The translations under genes and the position numbers were made by a program. 64,000 nucleotides of DNA from Asterella californica (lineage: Eukaryota > Streptophyta > Marchantiopsida > Marchantiales > Aytoniaceae), in assembly GCA_036924285.1 (NCBI GenBank), contig JAYKYS010000096.1, positions 17,737 through 81,736 on the forward strand, in the 5' to 3' direction. Positions 1 through 12,100 of this stretch are shown piece after piece (within the stretch, counting starts at the first letter, position 1; every line of letters starts with the position of its first letter). The notes below the pieces were generated by a model. That model searched no databases. It saw nothing but the letters and a program-made list of their open reading frames with translations, and was not told where the DNA came from.

Positions 1-130
1 ACAGCAATGGCAAAAGCAACAGCAATGGCACACACCAGCAACAGTGTGACAATGGCAATAGCAATGGCAACAGCAATGGCAATAGCAAAAGCAACAGCAA
101 TGGCAGTGGCAGTAGCAATAGCAATGGCAC
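1..130. repeat. Hexanucleotide-type microsatellite (GCAATGGCAATAG-like)
   Basis: Imperfect tandem units built from gcaatg, gcaata and gcaaca fill the start of the window, inside the last visible ABCG intron (donor at 133-134). The open frame on the plus strand here (runs of Ala, Met, Thr) is a by-product of the repeat. Confidence 0.9.
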
Positions 131-3100
131 TCACCAGCATTGGCCTCAAAGCCACAACACCAGTAGACGATGCAGCTGTACACACATGCCTGAATCAAGA
201 TGTAGGGCACCTCCACTGTGCACTGGGCCAGGGCAAACGGCAGGGAGTTGTAAAAGAATGCCGAGCGCTCTGTAGAAGACTGCTCTCTCAACTGATACCA
301 CAGGCAGCACATTCAGTGCGTACAAGGCTCCCAAGAAGATGGTCGTTGCATTAACAGCTCCCACTACGCTTGTAACGTCCTGTGCGCTTTGCCTGCAGAC
401 CCACAACAATTACCCTTCATGTCTATGTTTATGATGGGCTTTGAACGCTTGATGCGAGAGATGGGGGAAGGGAGGGAGGGGGGCGGGGTCCTGGAGGGTT
501 GAGGACAGGCCAACTGCGGCATGCAAGCATTTATTACTCTGACCACCTATATGGAGGGGGGGGGGGAGAATGGGCAAAGGGTGGATGGGGGGGGGGGGGA
601 GGTTGCGGGGGGTGGTTCACGTGTGCTGCAGCAGGGGCTGCAAGCCAAGCCTAAAAGCATAGCAGACTTCACGGCACAGTGAAGCTGTTTACAGCACAAG
701 ACCTCAACAAGCTTGCACGGACATGACATCTATAGACTGTGCAAGTGTTGAGCAAGGCGTGGCTGCAGACCAGGCTCTGTCAGTGGGACTGCAATCAAGG
801 GTCACCTTTTGTGGCCAATCTTCCAGTAGAGGGTGCCAAGCACAAAGCCCAGGATGACCGTCACCAGCGCTCTGATGTAGTTGTACTCGGGCGTTCGCCA
901 GTAAGCTATGTTGAACTTCTTCAGCAAGGCCTGCAGGGAAGGAGAATTGAAGCCTAGACCCTTGACTTGACAACCAGCCATAATCACCCTCAACATCACA
1001 CCACAGTGCAGCTTTAGGGCAAGTTACTTCATGCACTTTATGTCATGGCACATCAGGCACTGCGGTTAGCAAGACACGACAAAACACGAGCCCCTCTGGG
1101 ATTGGCTGGGAATGCTGTTGCAATGGCAAACATCTGCTCCAAAAGTGCAAGAGTTGAGAAACTGACTCTGGGCTGTTCTGAATCATGCGCTGCATTACGC
1201 TGCATTACGCCCTTGGCGTTCAAGTACGGCAGGTTGTCAATGGTCAGAGAGACAGTTGCAAGTCCTGCAGCTTACCATGTACTGCACTCCAAAGCGCTTG
1301 GCATACTTCTGTTCAAACTTGATAGGCTTGTAAGGCCCATCCTCCTGGAAGTGCTCATCCACAACCTGATCCGTCTGGCCTGCATCAAACCAGCAAAGTG
1401 AGATGCACAAAGGCAGAAAAGTACTTCGAACACTTTTGTGTCACGTGAAAGAAATAAATGCAGTCGCTTTCACTCGCGACGCACAGGCTGAAGCAGAACG
1501 TTGTGCACATGATTGAGGAGTCATGCTACCCTGCCTTGCTGAGATCTTGCCTTTCAACATCAGCAGACAATGCGGCCGGTACATAAGTTGCCAGGATCCA
1601 TTGTAACCAAGTGGGAGCTGCATTTGTGGGGGCGCATTGGCCCAAGCTGCCCAAGCAATTGCTTGTGCTCATGTTCACATCAACGATAACACAAGCATAT
1701 GGCCAACTCTGCCAAAGCTAGAGTATACAGACAGTCACCACATCTTGAAAAACCGGTCCCACCTTTGGAGGTCACTATCTTGGAAAGCCTCAGCATAGTT
1801 GATGTTCTTCTTCTCCTCCATGGAGGCTGTGGTGTTCTCCAGCATCCAGGTGGCAGGGTTGTAGCCCAAACTCATCTCATCAGACCCAAGCTTCTGGAAG
1901 TAGTCAATCAGGTTTCTGGAGCCGTCCCCAAGTGGTCCACAGTACAAGGTGCTTCCACCACGTTGCAACAGCAGCAGGTCATCAAAGGCCTGCAGCGAGA
2001 TTAACAGTAAGCTGTCAGCTTGGCAGTGCTACCTTCAGCATGTGGGAGTGGGGGGGGGAGGGGGGGGGGAGGGGGGTGGTGGATGGTAACGTCAACATGT
2101 CAAGGCATGCACCTGCCTTGTGCTTAGCTTTCATGATATTCTCCCTGCTTGCTGAAGCTGTCTTGAAGACAAGCAGGGTCCCCAACTTACAAGAGGCCGG
2201 AGGGGGGGTGGGTGGGGGGGGGGGGGGGGTTCTAGAGTGCAGGTCAACATGCCTCACAAATGCCGCTGCTCAACAACACACGATGAGCGAGGCCCAACCA
2301 CTAATCCTTCACGGGTGGTGGCTGCAACTGTCATGATCAGCAGAACCTTTGGCTGCACCAGTTGGCAGTGAGTGACACTTCATGCAGATCAAGCGCCTCG
2401 GGATCAAGTTGTGGAAGGACACAAGGAATGCAGCCATATCTTTAACACCACATTGGATGAATATGAGAAATCAGGTATGATGCCTTGTGGGTCCAGCCCA
2501 TGTGGTACTGACGGCTCAGTGCAAGCCATCAAGACAGGCCCCGACTGCAACAAGAGCATCTGCAGCACAGCTGGGCATGCACAGTCAGTTCCCATAGGTG
2601 TCCCTGGGTTGCAATAGAGGACCTGGAAGATCTCTAGACTGGGCTGGTGGATGGTGCAGACGACGGTGCGCCCTGTGCGCACTGTGTTTTTGACCGCCTG
2701 CATTACAATTGCTGCCGCTCTTGCATCCAGCCCTGCAGCCACACTCGCACACCAATCAATACATCAATCAATCAGTCAATCAATCATTCCATCAATATAA
2801 TTTGAAGTCTGAGGTGGGGAGCCAGATGTGATTCATCGCACATCCTGACATGAAGTATCACATCACCACACAAAAGACTTGTTGGCAGCGCACCAAGAGG
2901 ACTCAGACCCGCTCTTGCTGCCTTGCGCAGCTCAGCGCAAACAGAGCTTACACGATAGCGGTGATCAGCTACAACAGCATATCCACACTGACACGGGTGA
3001 CTTAACAGTGCGTTCAAAGCGTGTCACGACTGCCTTACACAGCCTGGATAGTTTGGGGGGGGGGGGAGGGTTTGGGGGGCGGGGGCTATCCAGGTCACCC

Positions 3101-6100
3101 AGCTGGGGCATGGCACAAGAATCACTGGAAATGGAACCACAAGTCACCAGCATGCTGATAGAGCTGCAGTTGGTAACTTCAACATGGCATGCACCAAGCA
3201 TGGCATGCACCAAGCTTGACATGCACGTTCAGCTATGCATACAGCACCAAATATCAGACAAGCAAAAGTGTTGCTCAGGTTAATGGAGGTGGCCAGAAGG
3301 GGGTGCCTCACCTGAGGTGGGCTCATCCATGAAGACAATGGCGGGGTTGGAGACAAGCTCCACTGCAATGGTGAGGCGCTTGCGCTGCTCCACAGACAGG
3401 CCGCTCTGGCCGGGCATACCCACCAGGGCATTGCGCAGCCCCTGCATGTCCACCAACTCCAGCACCTGCACCACACATGAAACGTTTTTGGCATTGGGAT
3501 GGGGGGATTAGGCTGGGACGTTGTCGACGGCTCAGTAACAGACTATCAGGCTGCCCAAGGCTCGAAAGTAGTACTGCACACACACCGCTTCTCCTGCAAA
3601 CCATCATGCAGACAGCCACAACGGTGAACAAGCCATGTCACATGCAACTTTTGACCAGTGCAAGCCTTTGCTCATTACACTGAGCCAAGACGCAATAAAG
3701 AGAGCCACTGAGTGTGGCCTTGTCATGCCCTGAATGCTAATGCACTGTGGCGAGGGTGGGCTCAGGGTGGCGAAGGGTGCCGATGGCAGGTGCGCACCAA
3801 GACCACCTTCCCAGTCAGCAATGCAAGCTTGCAAAGCACCCTTGAGGGTGTGCGCAATTGAAACACTACTTTGAGTACAGCATGCAAGCCATGCGAGTTG
3901 CGCAACACACTCCCAGCTTGTAATAAACAGCCTGTGAAGCATGCAAACACAACTGGCCAAACATACAACCAATGTGAAGGTAGATCAAGATGCAGCCATT
4001 GACTTGGGCAGCATTGTGGTACAAAGCCTACATTGTTCACAAAATTGTGCTCCTGGCGCTTGTTGACTTTGCGGTCCAGCCTGAGGTGGGCACTAAACTG
4101 CAGGGACTCCACCACGGTCAATGCAGGAGTGTGGATGTCATTCTGCTCCACATAGCCCATTACACGGGCAAGGGTGGCCTTGGTTTTGGGCTGACCGTTC
4201 AACCGCTGTTCCCCAGTCACTCTGCCCCCTGTGCATGCATAACAATCGTTTATTACACTCACCCTCCTCCCTGCCCCAGCCCAACTGCATGCATAGTCAC
4301 CCTGGCCCCTGTGCACGTGCATGCATAACAATCCTTCACTACAGTCACCCCGACCCCTGTGCATGAGCATGCGTAGAAACCGTTCGTTCATAATAGTCAC
4401 TCTGCCCCCTGTGCATGAGCATGCACCACCATCAGCAATATGATGACTGCAACAATGACTGCAACAGGTTTCAAATTGAACATAGTGACACTTATAGAAA
4501 GAAGAGAAACATGACAAAATTAACTACAGTATCACAAACTAAGTTACTGTGCAGACTTCAGCATGAAGCTTGTCGAGCTCTTCTTCTTCTTCTGAAAGGC
4601 TCAGGAATCTCCTGAAGTACTGCTACGAAGGGGTACTTGGCAATAAATCAATGCTCAAGCACATGGACCCACTGGAGGGGTACCGAACATCTGTGATGGT
4701 TCCACTGCTGCTGACGACTGGTGCGCAGTAGCACAGAGACAGAACAACAGAGTTGCAAACATGCATGAGCCACAACAGGGTGGAGCCGAGAAAGAAAGAA
4801 GGCTGACTGACCTGTCTTGCGGTCAGCAAGCACATCCATGAGAGTGGTCTTGCCGGCTCCTGAGGCGCCCATGAGGGCCGTCAACACCCCAGGCCTGAAC
4901 GCCCCCGAGATGCCCTGCACAGCCCCCCAAGGTTAGGCTCAGCCAGTAGCAAGTAGCAATGCGCACGCTTGCTCTACGTGATGAAGCAGACAAAGCACCA
5001 GAAGTACACAGCTGCTGTACATTGCACACTCTCACAGCTGCTTAGCGAAAAGCACAGACATAGGCACAGAGAGACTCAGGCTCAGGCACAGGCACAGGTT
5101 GCAGGGCACACACCCTGAGGAGCTCCAGATCTGAACCCCCTTGCTTCACATGGTAATGAATGTCCTTGAACGCCAGCGCCACAGGCTCAAAGGGCAGGGC
5201 CAGGCCCTGCTGCTCACTGCCCTCAGCCTCACTGCCATCCATTTGCTGAGCATTGTCGCTGCCCTGGAGAGGCTGGCTAGGCATTGCTTCTGCCCTAGTG
5301 CCAGCTTCAGCATCAGAAGTCCCTGGTGCATTAGCAGTGGCGCTGCCGGCCCCTGGGCCCAAGGGGGAAGCACCATAAGCAGAGCCTGGGTTGTTGACTG
5401 CAGCGTCTTGGCTCTCCTGCACAGCGCGAGAAGCATGACTGGAAGCACACTCAACTCCTGCATCACATGAGGCATGCTGAGCATAGCAGATTCTGAGTCA
5501 TGCTGTGCGCGCTGCCGCATCAACAAGTACGGCTCGGCAGCCTCTCAAAACTGTCCTAGTCAATATTGTGCGGAGCACTACCAGTATATAGTCTGAGAAG
5601 GCTACTCAGGCTTGCCTGGTGGTGTACAAGCATGTGGAGGACAAAATACAGCCGGATGCTGAACAGGGATATGTCTGAGCGCACTGCCTCTATCAAGATT
5701 TCTGCGCTACATTGAAAGGTCACATGAACCTTAATTGCACAGCATTCTCTAAACACCAGCATTCTATATATAGCTGCTTGCTGTTCACCAGAGAACGCTG
5801 GAGCATACCTTTTCAGCAACCTGTGAAGCATCAACTGTCTTCACACCGTCGCTATCAGCTTCTCCATCAACTCCTTGATCAGCTTTGCCATCCATGTCAT
5901 AGTAGCCATTGGCCGCAGCACCGCTGTCCAACCCATGACTGCCGGACTTGTTGCTAGAAGATTTGTCTTTGGCACAGTCAGCATCAATGGCAGCAGCAGC
6001 TTCTTCGCTCATGGCAGGCCTCTGCTGAGGATCTGCACAGCATCACAGACAGACAAGACCAAGTCAGGGCATAGGCGCTATGCAAGGCAGGGCAGGGCAG

Positions 6101-9100
6101 AGGGCCTCTACAGAACCACATCAAAAGCTGTAGGTTGCAAAGCTTGCACAAGAAAAAACATGGCATCCCAGAGCAGACTTGACTGGCGTCACACTGAATC
6201 GCATGATGAATGGATCCACTGCCCTGACAAGCCATCAGCAGCACCTCAAACAAACAGAAACACACATTACACGGAGGTGAGAGGTTGGCATTCAGTAGGT
6301 GTCAAATGCTGGTCCAAGTGATGGGAGCACTAGGGACTGTGGTTTACACACATTGGGTCCTCTAAGGCACAGCTCTCAGTACAATGCACAGAACACGTTT
6401 GATGCATGGTGAGTGGTTGAGGGCACAATTTCAAGATGCTTCTCTGCAGGTATAAAGGCAGATTGCCAGTGACTGAGCCCGCTTTCAGCAAACACCACAA
6501 GAGAAATATGGCTCACATGACAGAGCAAGGTGGAAACTGCTATGGTTCCGCCCTGTAACATCATGACATGCATATATGTCAGGCAATGCCATTGCAGAAC
6601 AAGAGAAATAAGCCTCACATGACAGGAAGGTGAAAGCTAGGGTGGCAATGAGATTGAAGACCACTGCATAGCCCAGCAGCACAGCCACCCCCAGCCAGAC
6701 CCACCAATACCCTGTCTGGATCCCAAAGGGCGCCAGCACTGCACTGCCGATCTGGAGATTGGGGTTGTACTGATACACTGCCTGCCAGTTGGCTGTGGTG
6801 AACTCATTGAGAGCCAAGGAGCGTACAGTGTAAGCAATTGGGGAGATCCAGTACGCCCAAATCCACCAGCCCCTGATGTAAGCTGCAGAGTACATACCAG
6901 CGCGTCAGTGCTTTGTATGCAGATGCGCAACGACACACTCTGCCCGGTGCTGTTAGGAAGTGAAGTTCCAGCTGCATGTCTCTCTGGGCAGGTATGCCAT
7001 GCTGGAAACATGGTTTGAGGCGCTGTCCTGCCCTGCCCCGCCCTGCCCTGCCCTGCCCTGCCATGCCCTAAAGACCTGAAGTAGTGTGGTGCAGGAAGAC
7101 GTGGACCTGTCAAAACTGTCAGGCAGGTCTAGCAAGATGATGTTGCTGACTAGGATTGACCACTTCAGTATCTTTAGCAGCAGGCAATGGCCTGACAAGA
7201 GACTCAAAGGAAGGCAAGGGTACGCGTGACATCCATGAGCCCTGAGCCATAAGCTCCGAGCTCTGAGCCATGAGCAATGAGTTCTGAGCACTGAGTCAGA
7301 AGCGCTGAGTTACGAGCACTGTGCCATCAGCACTTCAGCAGGGCAAGCTGCATGCTTACTTCTACCCAGCATGATTCCACCAGAGAAGACGAGCGCAAAG
7401 ATGGACAGCACTCCAACAGTGGAGGAGACGATGGGATCCCGCCCCACTGCTGAGCAACCCCTAAACAGCGCGTTTGACGCCATGTTGGTCAGGAACAAGA
7501 TCAGCCAGTATGTCCAGAACCTGCAGGAAAGCAGTGCACATCAACAGCCCATGCCTGCTGCCAGTGTTGCCTGCTACGCAGCATGGTTTTGATAGCAGAG
7601 CTGACCAGGATGGTGTCTGGACAACACACAGTGCTGAAGACTTCGTGTAGACATTTTCATCAGCAACTATAACAAAAAGCTGTGCAGTCTTGTCAGAAGT
7701 ACGACATGTGTGAAAAAGTTGACACAAGCTCCCAGGCAGCATTCTAAGCAGGCATACTATAGGCCTGTCACAAATGTCACAAGACAACATCAAGAGAGAT
7801 TGCCAAGTCTGCACAGCGCATGCACATTCATGAAAGCGGGCTTCACAAGACAGCTGTGAAGAGATGCAGTGTTGTCATGAAGAACCCACTTTATATCATC
7901 AAGGACCTAACCTTGCATAAAGGACCTAACCCTTGTCATAAGGGCCAAACCCCTGCCATAAAGGACCCAACCCTTGCTGTAAAGACCCTCACCCTTGAAA
8001 CACGCACCACAGCTGCATGTCACAGTGCCTCTGTTCCTGCCCCCCATGTAAGACTACCCTTCTGCAAAATGTAAGACAATCTAGCGTTATACTTGTGCAA
8101 GCACATGACAGTGTACCTGCCAGCATCCCGGTAATAGCCTACTGCAAAGTATGGGATGGCCGTCCACAGCAGGGCCTCCCAAATGGATAGAGGTAGGTCC
8201 AAAAGTGCCTTGGGCAGCGCATAGCACCAAGCTCTGTTTGTAGAACACTGGTAAACCAAGGACAGTCTCGGGAATCTGCAGCACACCAGTCAACGTGCTA
8301 TGCTGTATGGGTTTTTTTCCACCAGAAAAGAGCGCAAAGTGGAATTGCTGTCAAGTGTCACAGCAGCAGCTTTTGCAGCCAAAGCAGCCTGAGGGTCAGC
8401 TACCAGGAGCAGTTACATTGGTGGGCAAGGGGGGGGGGAGACAGGGAGGGGGGCTGCAGTCAAGCCGTTACTGTTTATATCAGCAGGGATAGCTGCTTGC
8501 CTGCCTGCCAAAGGTACCAGATATCATGACCACTACACCCCCACAGCAAAACAGGCAACTTTGATAGACAATGTCAACCAGAGAAAATGTGCCAAAGCCT
8601 GGAAGCACATGCATGGTCATTGGGACCACGGGAACCATTCAATCCAAAAATACCAAGGGCAGAAAGCACATGCAAGATCATAAGCAGCACTTGGGAAAAT
8701 GCAGCAACGACAGCACAAATGGCCTACCTTGCCAAATCCAGCAAAGGTACTAACAAGCGCTGCAAAAAAGATCTCCAGCAGGAACAGCTGTCCCTCGGCG
8801 ACTGTGTCATTGCCAGGCTTGATGAACAGCGTCGCAGACAGGAAGGCCAGGTAGGTGATCTGAAAGGTGCGAGAGTACAGATTGAATCTGTCTCTGTACA
8901 CTAGCTTCAGCTCTCGCTTCATGCATGCCTTCAGGCTTTGCCGCCATCCCAACCCATACCTGAAGGGCTTTGTCTCGTTATTGCCATGCAGTGCAAAAGC
9001 TTTGCCATGCAGTCCAGAAAGAAACGATATACAGGAACACCATGCAGAATGAAGATCATGCGCTGAAGGGGTCATACTGCCAGCCTGTGCACCAAGAAGC

Positions 9101-12100
9101 AGCCCAACCTAATCGAATAAAACTGGGGCGTACGCTTGATAGGTGGAACCTGACTGTACTAGCAGTCATGCAGGGTAGCAGCATATCGTGTGTACCGTCG
9201 CGCTGTTGTAACAGTCAACTGTCTGTGCAGTCGACTCTGTGTGTGACACTGCTGTAGCTCAGCAAGGCTGAACAAGACAGTGTGATTACCTTGTGGTCAC
9301 TAGTGAGTCTGTCTGGCGCTGGGAGCCCTTGTAAGGAGCAGTGGCTGCTGCTTGTGCTGCCTGTCCGATTTCACTGCCTTGAAATGCAGCCACCATGTCC
9401 TGCATACCCACAAGTCACATTCACCGCTATGCTTACAGTGCCATTATTGGGGATTTGCCTGAACCTTGAATGCACAAGGTCACTCTGACCCTTCAGTGCA
9501 GGCTCGCACTCAAGCAATGTAGGCTGCTTTACTACAAGCAAGCTGCCTCCCAATGATGTGAGATCATCAATCAGGTGTGGCAGGTGCATAGATGGCTGGT
9601 CGTCTGCATGGATGAGATGTCTCAACTGCTGAGGACCTTGCCGGGAAAGGTACAGTACAGTGGCAGGGGAGTTGGGCAACAGCGGCAGCATAGGCGGTGG
9701 AGGAGATGTGACCTGCACAGGCATGTAGTCATGCTTGCGGCTCTGGTCCTTTCTGAAACGGCCCTGCCCTTTCTTGATGGTCACGTCCTGCAGAAAGTCT
9801 GCATCTCCTTTGCCTCAGGGCACTGGAAGCCCAGCTTGCTAAAAAAAGGCATCACCTGCACGCATATTTGCTGGTTTCTGCTGCTACAACACAAAACACG
9901 ATGTGAGTTCTCACAGCTTTGGACTGCACTTATGCATTGAGTGGCTTTGCTCTTGCAGATGCCACATCCTCAGAAGACGGACAGACAGGCAGACAGACAG
10001 GCAGACAGGCAGACAGACAGACAGAGGGACAGACAGACAGAGGGACAGAGGGAGAGAGGGAGGGACAGAGGGACAGACAGGACATGACAGACAGGACAGT
10101 GTAAAGCTTGTAGGGTACCTCTTCTCTGGGGCCATGAAACACAATGTGGCCCTGCGACAGCAGCATGACGTCGTCAAAGAGGTTGTAGGTTTCTGGGGCA
10201 GGCTGCAGCAGAGCCACCAGCAGCGTGGCATCCATGATGTGGCAGAAGTTGGAGAGGCACTTAGTGATGAGGAAGGTGGTGGCACTGTCCAAACCTGTGC
10301 TGATCTCGTCCATGAACATCACCTTCTTGCCACCCACAATGATCTCACCTGCACCGCCACAACTGCTCAGCTCCATTGCTTTGCCGCTGCTGCTCTGCTA
10401 CAGGTGCCTGGTGGGGGGGGAGGGGGGGTGGAGGAGGGGGGGGGTACGTGTAGAGGGAAAGTGGGGGGGGGTTTTTTACAGGGAGGGGCCCCGGGGAGGG
10501 GGAGGGGCCAGGGGGGAGTATACTGTAGAAGGGTGAAGGGGAAGTGCAGTGTAGAAGAGGCAGTTTATGACATTTGTCCAGACAGAACCGCAGTGATGCA
10601 GAAGTCTGCAGTCTGTAGCACACCACAGGCTTCTCATAGGCCTTGCTGCAGAGCTGCCTGACTGCAGCGCTGCACACTGGTAGCTTATGTAGAAGACAGC
10701 TCAACTGGTGATGATGAGTCAACATTACCAACAGACTTGCTGCCTATTTTACTGCCTTAGCAGCAGTATCACAAGCTAGCTTGTACCCCTCCCGCAGACG
10801 CAGCAAGGCAATCTGGGCGGAGAAGCCAAGACCATGCTACTGCATGCCTGCATGTGAAAGCCAGAACTGCATTTTCCTCAAAACCCCCCCCCCCCCCCCC
10901 CCCCTGCTGTGTGAAAACCAGGACTGCATGCTATGCTGCGTAGGTGTCGGTACCTGATGTCACACGCTTCTTCTGACCGCCGCTAATTCCACGCAGCAGC
11001 TGGTCACCCACAATGGTGTCAGCACACACCTCCAGGCCCAGCAGCTTCAGCACAATCTCAGTGGCAATGTGATCGGGCGAGGACGCTGCATTGGCCTTCA
11101 GGTAGGCATCAACATCCGGGTCTGATGCAGTGCTTGTGACGTTCTGCTCTTGTTCCCGCCTCAATAGCTCATGCAACTCATCTGCATAGGCATGCCACGT
11201 GTGAGACCGCCACTGTGGCATACGACACTGATGGGCAGCTGGTGTACTTTGGTGCAGCTGGACTGCTGGGTAGGATGACATGCATGCAGGTTGTCGCACA
11301 TCAACCTTGCATGCAGAAGCAACATGGCAGTGGCAGTTCCAGTCTGTCTTTCGGACACGGGTCAAGTGCAGACTGAGCAGCTAAGGGCACCAGCGTAACA
11401 CAGCTTTGATGCACTTCTAGTAGCTCAGGACAGCTCATATAAGATAAGTCATGAGATGCCAATAACAGCGGCGGTGCAGCAATGAGCAGGCACTATTGGC
11501 TGCTGCATCATCCAGGTTGTCATCATCAGTGTTGATCCCTCACACACTTAAGCGTATGCATGTGCAAGGACAGGCTTCTGTGGCAAGGAGGTACAACTCA
11601 CCTCTGCGGTAGCCGGTGCCTTGACACCAAGCTGCAAAGTCGAAGGTCTCACGCACAGTCAGAGGCGCATAGTGCTGGTCGGTCTGCTCCACATACCCTG
11701 CACTCCTTTCTACAAAAAACTCACCAAAGCCTTTGCCGTTGTACAGTATGTCCCCTTTCACCTGCAGCCAGGCTGAGAATGTAGCAAGCTTGAAGACAGC
11801 GACACCGTGACAAGAATGCACATGGATCATGCAGAGGGCAGTGACTACAGTGCAGGCTATTATGTCTTTGGCTCAACACTGGAGGCATGGCTCCAGAACA
11901 TGTTCAAGCCAGTGAAGGGCTTGCTGTCAAAAGCATAGCCTCAATGTCAATGCCATGACGAATGTAATACTAGTAAACTTTGCCAGCTCAAAGCGAGAGC
12001 TAAGCATGTGATACACATCTCGTCTTTCCACAGCAACCTCAAGAGCTTCTTGCCAAAACAGTTTAGCACTTGACACAACTCAATCCTAGCAATCAACCGA

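Noticed and set aside
7..354. Plus-strand open frame of alternating Ala/Met/Thr
   Set aside because: Product of the hexanucleotide repeat; the opposite strand has the conserved ABCG exon.
3762..4517. 251-codon minus frame taken as one exon
   Set aside because: Only 4228-4032 joins the NBD2 in phase; the rest reads through tandem intronic acceptor copies.
9903..10661. 252-codon plus-strand frame
   Set aside because: Created by tetranucleotide and G-rich repeats antisense to ABCG exons and introns.
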